This document shows, piece after piece, positions 7,861-17,132 of a DNA stretch of 64,000 nt (its first letter is position 1; each line of letters opens with the position of its first letter). The DNA comes from UBA5070 sp035352895 (GTDB lineage: Bacteria; Fibrobacterota; Fibrobacteria; UBA5070). The notes beneath the pieces are model-generated. The model did not search any database. It was not told the DNA's origin and saw only the letters and a list, made by a program, of their open reading frames with translations. The position numbers and the translations under genes are program-made. The stretch lies in contig DAOPYN010000001.1 in the NCBI GenBank assembly GCA_035352895.1, positions 132,658-196,657 of the forward strand, in the 5' to 3' direction.

Positions 7861-9345
7861 TTACTTGCCTTGCGGCATCTTGGAGACGAGAGACAGACTG
7901 ACGTCAATTCCCTCGACTTGGAAGTGGGGCATCACAGCTAAAGCTACACGGAAAAAGCCAGGATTGTCAGGATTTTCTGTAACGGTCACTTTTCCGTAGC
8001 TCAGCGGGTGGGTGGCGGCCAATTCCGGTCCGGGATTCTTCATCTCGGTGACCAGCCCCTTGATCCAGTTGTTCAGCTCCTGCTCGAGAATGGCGGCGCT
8101 CTTCGTGGCACCGATGTTTTCGCGCTGCAGGACCTTGAGGTAGTGGGCCAGGCGGGCGGTCAGGAAGATGTACGGCAGACGGGCGTTGATCCGTTCGTTG
8201 GCGGTCACGGTCGGGTCGTCGTATTCCTCCGGGCGGCGTACCGAATTGGCCGAGAAGAAGCACCCGTAGCTGCGGTTCTTGTAGTAGCTGAACGGAATGA
8301 ATCCCTGGTTGGCGAATTCGAACTCGCGGGTTTCGGGAATGAGGATCTCGGTGGGGATCTTCATCTGGGTGCCCTTGCCCACATCGAAGTTGTGGATGGG
8401 CAGATCTTCCACCTTGCCGCCGGATTCGGGGCCGCGGATCTGGACGCACCAACCGTTGTCCACGAACGAGCGCACCATGTTGGCGGCGAACGCGAAGGAA
8501 GCGTTGCCCCAGAGGTACTTCTCGTGTTCGGCGCCGGTGACCGATTCGGAGTAGTTGAAGTCGGAAACCGGGTTGTTTTCGGGGTCGTAGGGCAGGCGCA
8601 GCAGGAAGCGAGGCAGGACTAGGCCCACGTAGCGGCTGTCCTCGGAGTCGCGGAACCCACGCCACTTGATGTACTCGGCGCGATCCATGTAGTTGGCCAG
8701 ATCGTCGATCTTGGGCAGTTCGTGCACGTCGGGCTTGCCGAAGAACTTGGAGCCCACGGACCCGATGAAGGGACAGTGCGCGGCCGCCGAGACGTGGGAA
8801 AGATCGGTGAGCAGACCCACGTCCTGCGCGCCGGAATCGAACTCGTAGCTGGAGATCAGAGCGCCATAGGGCTCGCCACCTGGAGTGTCGTATTCGTCCA
8901 CGTAGACGTGCTTGTACAGCGCCGACTGGATGATTTCCGGGGAGTCCTCGAAGTCTTCCTGCAGATCCTGCTTGGAGCAGTTGAGGATCTCGATCTTCAC
9001 GTTCTTCTTGAAGTTCGTGCGGTCGACCAGGAACTTGAGCTGCTTCCACTGGGCTTCGAGCTTCTGGTAGGGCTCGGAGTGCATGATCTCGTCCAGCTGG
9101 GCGGAGATCAGCTTGTCGATGAAGGCGACCTGCGCTTCGATGGCGGAGCGGTCGATCTTCTCGATGGAGTTGGAGCTGTCGACGATGCTGCGGATGAACA
9201 CGCGAAGCGCGGCGCCGATGCGGTCCGAAGCCTGGTGCTCGATGAGGGAGCCGGCGTCGGAATAGGCGTTGATGTCGACTTCCTTGGAAGGAAGCTCGAG
9301 GTTCATCGCTTCGTAGATGTATTCCAGGCTGTTTTCGGTGGCCAT
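7861..9345 (-). CDS. tssC: T6SS sheath large subunit TssC (VipB)
   Basis: A 494-residue sheath subunit of expected length. Hallmarks include DKLISAQLDEIMHSEPYQKL, WKQLKFLVDRTNF, FGALISSYEF-like GALISSYEFDSG, LPRFLLRLPY and YLWGNASFAFA, ending with MPHFQVEGIDVSLSLVSKMP. It co-assembles with TssB into the contractile sheath that TssH later dismantles. An AGGAGGG site overlaps the tssB 3' end and the gap is only 4 bases, so tssB and tssC are coupled, as expected for obligate partners. Confidence 0.97.
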   Translation of the reverse strand: MATENSLEYIYEAMNLELPSKEVDINAYSDAGSLIEHQASDRIGAALRVFIRSIVDSSNSIEKIDRSAIEAQVAFIDKLISAQLDEIMHSEPYQKLEAQWKQLKFLVDRTNFKKNVKIEILNCSKQDLQEDFEDSPEIIQSALYKHVYVDEYDTPGGEPYGALISSYEFDSGAQDVGLLTDLSHVSAAAHCPFIGSVGSKFFGKPDVHELPKIDDLANYMDRAEYIKWRGFRDSEDSRYVGLVLPRFLLRLPYDPENNPVSDFNYSESVTGAEHEKYLWGNASFAFAANMVRSFVDNGWCVQIRGPESGGKVEDLPIHNFDVGKGTQMKIPTEILIPETREFEFANQGFIPFSYYKNRSYGCFFSANSVRRPEEYDDPTVTANERINARLPYIFLTARLAHYLKVLQRENIGATKSAAILEQELNNWIKGLVTEMKNPGPELAATHPLSYGKVTVTENPDNPGFFRVALAVMPHFQVEGIDVSLSLVSKMPQGK

Positions 9346-9349
9346 CGGA

Positions 9350-9853
9350 TCAGCCCTCCTTCTTTTCCGGAGCGATCTTGTCGAGTTCCGCGAGGATTCC
9401 GTCCATGGCGGACTTGTCCTTCAGGATGCCCTCCATGCGCTTTCTGAATTCGCGGTTGTCCAGGAGGTTGGATCCGAGGTCGCGGATGAGGTTGCGGGCG
9501 GCCATCAACTTGGACAGCTCCGGAACCTGCTTGACCACTTCGGATGGATCGAAGGACTTCATGTTCTTGATCTTGAGGTCGACGGCGATGTCCGTGCCGT
9601 CGTTCTTGATCTTGTTGGGGACGGTGGTCTGGACGCCCAGGTTGAGGGATTCCATCACCTGGTCGAAATTCGTCTTGTTGATGTTGATCTTTTCGCGCTC
9701 GGAAATGCGCTTGTCGTCCTTGCGCTGCGTGAAGTCGCCCAGGACGAGCATCTTCAACGGGAGCTCGAGCTTCTTCTGGGCATTGCCCTTGTCGACGCTG
9801 AGCTGGATGTTTACGCGCGCAGGAGGAATTTCGTTTTGGAAGCTACCTGCCAT
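9350..9853 (-). CDS. tssB: T6SS sheath small subunit TssB (VipA)
   Basis: A 167-residue protein. It has the family's RVNIQLSVDKGNAQKKLELP start, MLVLGDFTQRKDD, the INKTNFDQVME helix, and the typical C-terminal FRKRMEGILKD ending. It is the small sheath protomer that pairs with TssC encoded 4 bases downstream. The frame is open for 51 codons upstream, but ATG 9853 (MAGSFQNEIPPARV) matches the family N-terminus. The charged helix ending in EKKEG is where ClpV-binding residues lie in characterised homologues. Confidence 0.96.
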   Translation of the reverse strand: MAGSFQNEIPPARVNIQLSVDKGNAQKKLELPLKMLVLGDFTQRKDDKRISEREKININKTNFDQVMESLNLGVQTTVPNKIKNDGTDIAVDLKIKNMKSFDPSEVVKQVPELSKLMAARNLIRDLGSNLLDNREFRKRMEGILKDKSAMDGILAELDKIAPEKKEG

Positions 9854-9899
9854 GGTGGGCCCTCGCGAAGCGGAGTGGATTGTGGAACCTGATTGAAGG

Positions 9900-11576
9900 T
9901 TAGAATTCGAAACGCGCGAGCAGGGAGGGATCTTCGTTGCCCGCTCGCGAGGCGACGACTTCGCGACGCGCCTTGAGGGCGGCCGCGTCCCCGATGCCCG
10001 CGTCAATCGCCGCGTTCAGGGATTTCAAGTGGATTTCCAGAATTTCCCGGGCCAGCTGGGGTTCCCAGGAGGCCAGATCCATCCGCGCGGAGCGCTCGGC
10101 GATCTCGGCGGAAACCGACAATGCCGGACGGATCTTGCCGGAGCTGAAGGCGACCCTCGCGATTTCCAACTGGCGCACGGTGCGCGAGCGGAGGTCGCCG
10201 TAGATCAAGCCTGCCTGCAGAAGCTCCAGGGCCTCGGCGACGTTGCCTTGGCTTGCCACCTCGCGCGCCTGGGCCAGATCGGCCTCGAGCGTGTCTTCGC
10301 GGGCGGCGGCGGAACGTGCCGCGCCACCGGAACCTTCGCGCATGACCAGTTCCAGCCATTCGCGGGTAGTGGGGGATGCAAGGGGGGAACCATCGGAGAA
10401 CTTCAGATCCAGAAGCTGGGGAACGCGCTTCAGGAGACCCCGCAACTCGGCACGGACAGCTTCCGCGCAGGATTCGTGACCGCGTCCGGAAAGGGATTGC
10501 ACCACCCAGCACTGCAGATCGAGCCAGTACTGCATGCCCGGCTCGGTGAAGATCGCCTCGGATTTCTCCAGGATGGAGTTCCAGGCTCGCTGGGCCACCT
10601 GGCCTTCCAAGAAGGAACGGCGTTGGGGGTTGGGGGGGGCGAAGGTGGTCTTGCCACCGTCGTTTTTTGGTGCCGCGGCGACTTCCTGCCAACGGCAGAT
10701 GCGCAGGAGCTTGTAGCCGATGGGATTGTCCGACTCTGCGGCGGACAGCTGCAAGGCGATCTTCTGCAGGGCCTTGAACAAGTCGCCTTTGGACGCACCG
10801 TCGGCGACCGCGGGCGCGGGGATGCTTGAACCACCGGAGGAGTCCGATGCGCCGTCCGAGCCTCCGGATGCTTGCGCGACCGGCTTCTGCTTGGGGGTTT
10901 CCACCGGCCGCGTGGCCTTGGCCTTGGCGTCCACCAGTTCGATCAGAGGCTTGATGGAGGGCGGGCTGTCGGGGAACTTCGCGTTGAGGATGGCCCGGAC
11001 CTCATTGAGGGCCTTGGAAAGCGCCAAAAAGTGCGGGTGGTCGGCAGGAGTGAACGCGACCTGTTCGAAGGTTCCGAGTGTGCGTTCTTCGGTGAGCCAC
11101 TTGACCGCGTTCTGTCGCGCCCGTTCGCGAAGAGGGTGCAGGACGTCCCAATGGTCGGTCATCAGCTTGGCCATGGTCTGGCCCGCCGCGGCACCCTCGC
11201 CCCATCCTTTCCAGACCGTGGACGACACCAGGTGGTAGCAAAGGAGAGTGATGTCCTTGGCCTGGGAGGTGAGCACCTTGCGAGCAGCGATGGTGATCTG
11301 CTCCCAGTCGCGTTCGGAGGTCTTGACGATTTCCGCCTTGACGTACTCGAACTCGGCCGAATACTTGGGGTCGTCTCCCACCGGATTGGCTGCCGAGATG
11401 GGCGCTGCCAGGGTTTGTGCCAGGGGCATCAGCTCCGGCGCAGGGGCTTCTGCGGCCGCCGCAGACGCTGCCGATGTGGACTCCGAGGCTGCCGCTTCCA
11501 CCGGCGCTGGAACTTCGGGCGCAGCCACCGTTTCGGTGGCGGGTGCGGTTTCGGCGGCTTCGGTTGGCTCGGTCAT
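9900..11576 (-). CDS. tssA: T6SS cap/assembly protein TssA (ImpA_N domain)
   Basis: A 558-residue protein. The first 60 or so residues are Ala/Glu/Pro/Thr-rich low complexity, an unusual extension. It is followed by the ImpA_N-type domain (DWEQITIAARKVLTSQAKDI, LLCYHLVSSTVWKGW, LMTDHWDVLHP) and a helical C-terminal half with WLDLQCWVVQSL and a final IDAGIGDAAALKARREV region like VasJ-type TssA proteins. TssA nucleates and coordinates tube and sheath polymerisation. It sits directly after tssM with a 12-base gap. The low-complexity N-terminus is probably a flexible tether. Confidence 0.88.
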   Translation of the reverse strand: MTEPTEAAETAPATETVAAPEVPAPVEAAASESTSAASAAAAEAPAPELMPLAQTLAAPISAANPVGDDPKYSAEFEYVKAEIVKTSERDWEQITIAARKVLTSQAKDITLLCYHLVSSTVWKGWGEGAAAGQTMAKLMTDHWDVLHPLRERARQNAVKWLTEERTLGTFEQVAFTPADHPHFLALSKALNEVRAILNAKFPDSPPSIKPLIELVDAKAKATRPVETPKQKPVAQASGGSDGASDSSGGSSIPAPAVADGASKGDLFKALQKIALQLSAAESDNPIGYKLLRICRWQEVAAAPKNDGGKTTFAPPNPQRRSFLEGQVAQRAWNSILEKSEAIFTEPGMQYWLDLQCWVVQSLSGRGHESCAEAVRAELRGLLKRVPQLLDLKFSDGSPLASPTTREWLELVMREGSGGAARSAAAREDTLEADLAQAREVASQGNVAEALELLQAGLIYGDLRSRTVRQLEIARVAFSSGKIRPALSVSAEIAERSARMDLASWEPQLAREILEIHLKSLNAAIDAGIGDAAALKARREVVASRAGNEDPSLLARFEF

Positions 11577-11588
11577 CGGGGATTGGCC

Positions 11589-14500
11589 TTACCTGAACAG
11601 GTTCTGAGGAAGGGAAACGTGGAAGAACTCGCGATCCGTGAACGGTCCACCGGGAGGGTCCAGACGCACGGAAAGCGGCACATCCACAATATACGACAAA
11701 TCCATGAAACTCCATGTGGCTTCCGAGCTTCCCGGATTCTTGGAGTCGATCAGACGCAGCAACGCCCACTCCCCTTCGCGGCGTTCCTCGAAGGACTGGT
11801 GGATGGTGGCCGACTGCAGGACCACCCCCGCTTGTCCGGGAAGGGGCCACCTGATGGTCATCGTCCTTTCCGTTCCCTGGGGAATGTCCATGGTCTGGGA
11901 GCCTACACGCAGGGTGACGCGGGCGCGTTGGTCGGCGCGCACCTTCAATGTGGCGTTGACTCCTCTCCATGTGGTTCCGCCGACGCCGTAGAAGTAGTTG
12001 GCGATCTTCATGAGCTTGCGCAGTTGGTCCACCGCCTGCGGGTCCAGCGCCAGGCCCATGCCGTTGGAGCTCACCGGGCGGATGTCGCCGTTCTGCACCT
12101 GGACCAGACCTTCGATCTCCTTGAGGAACACCGCCAGGCTTCCCGTTCGGGGGTTCAGCATCGCGTCGATGTCGTTGATGCTCGCTTCGGTTTCGGCGTA
12201 GGAATCGAACGGATAGTTGCCACGCGACAGATTCTGCCACGGCTGGAAGACCTTCTCCTTGTAGGACGCTGTGGCGGCGGCCTGGGCCTCGGGGAAGACG
12301 CGGCCCGCAGCCTGCCGGAGCATCCCGATGGTCAGCGAGTTGAACCAGGGGCGCAGTTCGGCCGGCAAGGACTCACGTCGGCCGTTCGCCTCGGTCCAGC
12401 CGTGCACCAGTGGATTGGTGTTGGCCTGCGAGGTGATGCCGCGGGCGAACTGCACCGCCGCCTCGCCGCCGCTCCACTGGCTGAGCACTCCGCCCAGCAG
12501 CCCCAGGTCCTTCACGTAGTTGTCCAGGAACCCCTTGGTGACGTCGTTGGCGAGCTTGCGTGGCGCATCGAACCGTCTGAGGATCTGCTCCTCCACGGGG
12601 AGGTCGCTGTCCAGGAGCTTGCCTGCTGCGGCCGCCAATTTCGCCGCCTTGGCAGCCATCCTGGCGGCTTTCTTCGGCAGGATCGTGGTCGCGGTGTCCT
12701 TGGGCGGACGCAAGTCCGTCTCTTCGAGGAAGCGATTGAACAAGGCTTGCAGACCCTTGGGGTTCTGGCGCATGTAGGGGCTGGCCAGGATGGTGAGCGT
12801 GGCGCCCATCCGCTGGTTGTCGGCCGGGAGCATGCACACGGTGGTGTCCATGACCTGCCGCCAAGCCTTCTCGAAGTCCTCCACGTAGCGGCGTTCCACC
12901 TCGGCCACCACCTGCGAGGAGGATGCCAGGTCGGCGGCTTGGGCCTCGTTGCCCATCACCCAGTCCTTGCCGCCTTCGCTCATGGCGTCGATCGCCGGCT
13001 GGATGGATTCCAGCCAACCGCGGCGGGTGAATGCGCCCGGGATCTCCATGGGCCTGCAGGTGATCTCCTTGGTGGGCATCCCCAACGAATCCCAGGTCAG
13101 TTTGGGGATGGTGTCGGCGACCGCGAGGATCCGGGAGTAGGTGCCGGATTGGTTCTTGCTGTTCTTCAGCTGGAGCCTGGCGGAAAACACCAATGCCGCG
13201 TCCTGCGGGCCCAGGAAGCTCGAGTCGCCGTCGTCGATGCGGGCGGCGATGCGGGCGGCGATGCGGGGGAACAGGTCGCGCTCGAAGGTGGGCAAAACAT
13301 CCGTGTACCCGAAGTAGTTGCTCCAAACCCGTACGATGGCTTCCGTGAGGCCCTTCTCGCCTTCGGAGCTCTCGCCGTCGGCCCATCCGCTTTTGGTGAT
13401 CAGCAGATAGGCTTTCAGGGCTCCGTAGAGTTCGCGGGTTTCGCCCAGGGTGTCGCGGGCTCCCACCAGGCTGCGCAATTTCTGCTCCTGGGCCTGGAAG
13501 GCTTCGGCCATCAGGCGGTGGGTCATGGTGTCCCACACGGTCTGGGCTTGCGGAAGGACGGAGCCGTCCCGATAGAACCCGGGAGCCAGGAGCCAAGGTC
13601 GACCGTGGCGGATGGATTCCACCAGTTGGTCGATGTCGTCGAAGGCGTTCAGGCTCGATTGCATGGTGGTGCGATCGGTCCACTGGGCCGCGCGATCGAC
13701 GGACAGGCGTGCGTTCCAGCTGCGCTGGAGCTTGCCGCCCACCACCCAGCCGTGCATGGCAGCCCAAACACCCAGGAAGGACACGAGGAGCGCCACGCCG
13801 AAGATGGCCAGCGAGAGGGTGCCGGCCTGGATCTGCCGGTGGGCCCCCAAACGGGCGATGGCGGGCTCGCCGTGGATGCGTTCCAGGAGGAATTCCCAGC
13901 TTGCCGCCGCTCCTGCGGGAGCGGAGCCCGCCTCGGCGACGATCGGAGAGGAGGTCGGGACGGGCTCGGGAGTGGTTCCGGGGCCGGCGAAGGCGCCGCC
14001 GAAGAAACCGAGATCCTCGGCGGCCGGCTTGCGCTCGTTGGGTGCCGGAGTGCTCGGGGTGGAGGTCTTGGACAACGCCTCCGGGCTGGGCAACAGGTAG
14101 TAGCCGCGCAGGAAGGGGCGAGTCTTCCCCACGAACTGGGTGGCGCAGGAGAGGACGATGGCGCGGACGGAATCCTTCTTGGTGCGCAGAAGATCCAGGA
14201 ATTGGAACACCTGCGGTGCCTGGCCGCCGTTTTCCCAGGCCAAGGCCAAGTGGCCGTTTTCCTTGGCGTCGATGTCCTTCTCGAGGCGCTGCCAGGATTG
14301 GTCGAAGGTTCCGGGAAGGTCTTCCTGCTTGCACCAGGGAAGCGCCGCTCCGGGAGGCTCCGGGCATTGACGGTAGAAGACGTTTCCGCCAAGCAGCCCT
14401 TCCGCTCCGTGGAGCGCGGCGTAGATGGGGAATTCCACGCCCGATTGATCAGCCAGGAAGCCCAATGCGGCGTGGATGCTCTGGGGGACCTGACCTCGCG

Positions 14501-15101
14501 AAAGAGGGGAGATGACCAGGGCCGCGTCCACCGCGCGCACCTTGCCTCGCTGACCCAGCTGCTCCAGCAGGAAGCGGGTGCGGGACAAGGTGCCTTCCAC
14601 GCGCGGATCGGGCATCTCGCGCAGCAGGATGTAGATCTCGTCCTTGCGGACCAGCCAGCTGGCCAGGGCCAGGAACTCGCCGGACAGTTCGTGGGAGCGT
14701 CCAGCCGTGATGTCGGTGGCACCGGCCGCTTCCAGGAGGGTCTTGGCCTGGTCGACGTCGGGAGACAGGGTCCACACCAGACGCTTGGCGTTGATGCCGC
14801 CGTCCTTGCTGGAGCCCGCCGATTCGGCGAGCTTGGCGAGGTCCGAGGCGAAGGACGTCTTCCAGCTTTCCTGGAAGGTGTCCTGGGAAGTGGATTCCGA
14901 GCCCTTGGACAGGCTCGCGATCAAGGCACGCTGGCGGAGGAACAATCCGACGAGGCTTCCCACCAGGAACCAGACCACAGCCCCCGCGGTGTGGATCCAG
15001 GTCCAAGGCGGGAACTTGATGGCAAGGATCAGGGAGGCGGTGGCGCCCAGCAGGAACCAGACGACCATGAACCAAAACCAGAAGGACTTCAGTGTGCGCA
15101 T
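11589..15101 (-). CDS. tssM: T6SS membrane-complex protein TssM (IcmF family), no Walker A seen
   Basis: A 1170-residue inner-membrane protein. Two transmembrane helices lie near residues 8-30 and 36-56, and a third near 425-448; the remainder is periplasmic and ends in a beta-rich domain (TMDIPQGTERTMTIRWPLPG). This is the TssM layout, in the usual position with tssL and tssK. The cytoplasmic domain between helices 2 and 3 (about 370 residues) is recognisable in length, but I find no GxxxxGK[ST] loop where canonical TssM has one; that region reads AKRLVWTLSPDVDQAKTLLE. It is therefore probably not an NTPase. ATG 15101 gives a correct signal-anchor N-terminus; the frame extends 19 codons further upstream. 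Confidence 0.9.
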   Translation of the reverse strand: MRTLKSFWFWFMVVWFLLGATASLILAIKFPPWTWIHTAGAVVWFLVGSLVGLFLRQRALIASLSKGSESTSQDTFQESWKTSFASDLAKLAESAGSSKDGGINAKRLVWTLSPDVDQAKTLLEAAGATDITAGRSHELSGEFLALASWLVRKDEIYILLREMPDPRVEGTLSRTRFLLEQLGQRGKVRAVDAALVISPLSRGQVPQSIHAALGFLADQSGVEFPIYAALHGAEGLLGGNVFYRQCPEPPGAALPWCKQEDLPGTFDQSWQRLEKDIDAKENGHLALAWENGGQAPQVFQFLDLLRTKKDSVRAIVLSCATQFVGKTRPFLRGYYLLPSPEALSKTSTPSTPAPNERKPAAEDLGFFGGAFAGPGTTPEPVPTSSPIVAEAGSAPAGAAASWEFLLERIHGEPAIARLGAHRQIQAGTLSLAIFGVALLVSFLGVWAAMHGWVVGGKLQRSWNARLSVDRAAQWTDRTTMQSSLNAFDDIDQLVESIRHGRPWLLAPGFYRDGSVLPQAQTVWDTMTHRLMAEAFQAQEQKLRSLVGARDTLGETRELYGALKAYLLITKSGWADGESSEGEKGLTEAIVRVWSNYFGYTDVLPTFERDLFPRIAARIAARIDDGDSSFLGPQDAALVFSARLQLKNSKNQSGTYSRILAVADTIPKLTWDSLGMPTKEITCRPMEIPGAFTRRGWLESIQPAIDAMSEGGKDWVMGNEAQAADLASSSQVVAEVERRYVEDFEKAWRQVMDTTVCMLPADNQRMGATLTILASPYMRQNPKGLQALFNRFLEETDLRPPKDTATTILPKKAARMAAKAAKLAAAAGKLLDSDLPVEEQILRRFDAPRKLANDVTKGFLDNYVKDLGLLGGVLSQWSGGEAAVQFARGITSQANTNPLVHGWTEANGRRESLPAELRPWFNSLTIGMLRQAAGRVFPEAQAAATASYKEKVFQPWQNLSRGNYPFDSYAETEASINDIDAMLNPRTGSLAVFLKEIEGLVQVQNGDIRPVSSNGMGLALDPQAVDQLRKLMKIANYFYGVGGTTWRGVNATLKVRADQRARVTLRVGSQTMDIPQGTERTMTIRWPLPGQAGVVLQSATIHQSFEERREGEWALLRLIDSKNPGSSEATWSFMDLSYIVDVPLSVRLDPPGGPFTDREFFHVSLPQNLFR

Positions 15102-15114
15102 GGCGTGGGTCCCG

Positions 15115-15729
15115 TCAGCTGTTCTGGGCGAGCCAGGAAAGGATGGTGTAGATCGCAAACGACAGGATCAAGGCGGCGAGCCCGATCCAGACCAGGAAAC
15201 GACCGGTGCGTTCCTTGCCGCGCTTGCCCGGCTCGTGGAGCAAGGCGGAAAACCAAGGTGCCGAACGCCACGAACTGTCGGCGCTCTTGCGTTGCACGTC
15301 GGCGACCACGCCTTGGAGGCGGGAAGGGTCTTCCAGTTGGTATTGGCCCTTGAACCCCAGGAGGATGCAACGGGCGTAGATCTCCAAGGCGCTGGCGAGG
15401 TCCGCTCTCTGGTGCAGCCGATCCATCCGGGAAAAGAAATTGTTGCCAGCGGCCTGGTCCTGGAAGTGGGCCACGGCCAGCGAATGGCCCAGCCAATCGA
15501 TGGAAAACGGCGTGCTCGAGAAGACCATCTCGTCCAACCAGGCGCACAGCGCGTAGCGGGCTTCTTCCACCGCGGCGCTGGAGTGTCCGTCGCGGCGGGC
15601 GCGCTCGTCGAAATCGGACAGGTGCTTGGTGAGCTCGCGCCGGAGGTCCTCGGCGCTGGCCGGACAGTTGGCGGAAAGCGACAACCCCCGGCGGAAGATG
15701 GATCTGGAGTGGGTGGACAATGGCTGCAC
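15115..15729 (-). CDS. tssL: T6SS membrane-complex protein TssL (DotU family)
   Basis: A 204-residue DotU-type protein with a helical cytoplasmic domain (ARYALCAWLDEMVFSSTPF, HFQDQAAGNNFFSRMDRL, CILLGFKGQYQ) and one C-terminal transmembrane helix near residues 180-200 (VWIGLAALILSFAIYTILSWL region). There is no OmpA-like peptidoglycan-binding extension, so peptidoglycan anchoring must come from another protein. It starts at GTG 15729 with a GGAGG site, 3 bases after tssK, and is followed 13 bases later by tssM. Confidence 0.93.
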   Translation of the reverse strand: MQPLSTHSRSIFRRGLSLSANCPASAEDLRRELTKHLSDFDERARRDGHSSAAVEEARYALCAWLDEMVFSSTPFSIDWLGHSLAVAHFQDQAAGNNFFSRMDRLHQRADLASALEIYARCILLGFKGQYQLEDPSRLQGVVADVQRKSADSSWRSAPWFSALLHEPGKRGKERTGRFLVWIGLAALILSFAIYTILSWLAQNS

Positions 15730-15732
15730 GGA

Positions 15733-17028
15733 TCAGCCTCCTTCGATCAGGAGCTCGATGGACGTGACGTCGAGATTGGCAGGAGTATAGACGCCGAGGA
15801 ATCCCTCATCCACCACCGTCTGCCACATGGGACCGTTGGGCGACAGCTCGAAGCAGTGCTGGCCGGTGGCGCGGAAGAAGGCGGGAGGGGGTGCCAGCCG
15901 CGATTCCACACCGGGAAGCGCGCTGGTGATGATCGCCTGGAGCTTGGATCGGGCGGCGGCCTTGGCGTGTTGCCCGAACGCCACCACAAGCTGGTCTGGA
16001 GTGAGAGAGGTGCGGATGGCCAGGAAGAACTTCTTGCCCGCCTTCCAGTTCTCGCGGGGGAGCTGGAGGCTGAACAGCACCGGAGCCTCGCGGTTCATGG
16101 CCTTGACCAGATTGTCGGTGCGGATCTCGGCCGCCAACGCGCTGAACAGCGCGTTGAGGAGCCCCAGGATGCAGGTGGACATCTCCGAGTGCTTGTAGGC
16201 GGCGCTGGAGATGGACATGGCGCGGGTGAACACCAGGCCGCCGGCCAGCGAAAGCAACGTCTTGAACAGCTCCGCGGGATGGGTCTGCAGGGTGGACGCG
16301 GCCTGGTCCAGGAGTGGCTGGTGGGCGCGCAGGTGCAGGCATTCCAGCCATTGGCGCATGCCAGGGGCGTCCACCGAGGGGTTCTGCTGCTCCAGCGTGC
16401 GGCAGCGCATCTGGATGATGCTCGACAACTTCTGCACCAGAAGCGACAGCGGTTCCCAGGCGTTGATGTCCAGCAGCGTGGGAAGGAAGTCGCCGGCGAC
16501 GGTGGCTTGACCCTGGTCGCCGCGCAAAAGCGCGCACACGGGCAGGAGAAGGAATCCGTCGTTGGCGTCGGTGGAAAACCGGATGGACAGGTTGGGCGCC
16601 GCCAGGATCACCTCCCTGCGGGATCTGCCGGTGGAAGAATCCGGCAACTGCACTCCGAATTCCCCGAAGGCAGCTTCCGGACCGAGGTTGGCGGCACCGT
16701 CGGAGGGGGCCTTCATGGCCAAGTACACCGTGATGCGCTGGATCTCCATTCCCAGGCCGTTGGGAACCTGCCGCTGCAGGGCCAGTGGTTGGCCCCGTTC
16801 GGAATCGAAACGGAATCCACCAGGGAAGACGCCCGCGCAGGTCTCGATGCGGAAAAGACCGGCCGATGGGAGCTGGGTCTGGTCCAGGGTCAACCTGGAG
16901 AAACCGAACCCTCGGGACGGAGGGTGTCCGAAATGGGCGTGCAGGTCTTCGCGCCAGGTCTCCTCGGCACGTTGGAAATGCTGCGGGAGTAGCGCGAGAC
17001 CTTCCTTCCATGCGACTTTGCCGGTCAT
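15733..17028 (-). CDS. tssK: T6SS baseplate-membrane connector TssK
   Basis: A 431-residue protein and the first gene of the minus-strand operon. The family signature WKEGLALLPQHFQ is at residues 7-19; further matches are GFGFSRLTLDQTQLPSAGLF, LAAPNLSIRF and the C-terminal GQHCFELSPNGPMW. TssK trimers connect the baseplate to the TssL/TssM complex. A GAGGA site lies about 10 bases before the ATG. The upstream 104 bases are shared with the divergent accessory operon. Confidence 0.95.
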   Translation of the reverse strand: MTGKVAWKEGLALLPQHFQRAEETWREDLHAHFGHPPSRGFGFSRLTLDQTQLPSAGLFRIETCAGVFPGGFRFDSERGQPLALQRQVPNGLGMEIQRITVYLAMKAPSDGAANLGPEAAFGEFGVQLPDSSTGRSRREVILAAPNLSIRFSTDANDGFLLLPVCALLRGDQGQATVAGDFLPTLLDINAWEPLSLLVQKLSSIIQMRCRTLEQQNPSVDAPGMRQWLECLHLRAHQPLLDQAASTLQTHPAELFKTLLSLAGGLVFTRAMSISSAAYKHSEMSTCILGLLNALFSALAAEIRTDNLVKAMNREAPVLFSLQLPRENWKAGKKFFLAIRTSLTPDQLVVAFGQHAKAAARSKLQAIITSALPGVESRLAPPPAFFRATGQHCFELSPNGPMWQTVVDEGFLGVYTPANLDVTSIELLIEGG

Positions 17029-17132
17029 GTACGTTCGATCCTCGTGTGTAGGGAAAGCCGGAAGCTAGAAACCATGGCTCCAGGTAGTCTATTTTTGGGC
17101 TTCAGTACCAAACGGACCTCCAAAGGATCCCG
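17029..17132. promoter_or_regulatory. Divergent control region of the two T6SS arms
   Basis: The only gap between tssK (minus) and the first accessory gene (plus), so it must hold both promoters. It has an AT-rich block TAGTCTATTTTT at about 17089-17100. I could not find a convincing -24/-12 (GG-N10-GC) or -35/-10 pair, so no promoter class is claimed. Confidence 0.4.

Noticed and set aside
10872..15353. A 1493-codon plus-strand open frame opposite tssM and tssA
   Set aside because: It is antisense to well-supported T6SS genes and has no ribosome binding site or recognisable domain.
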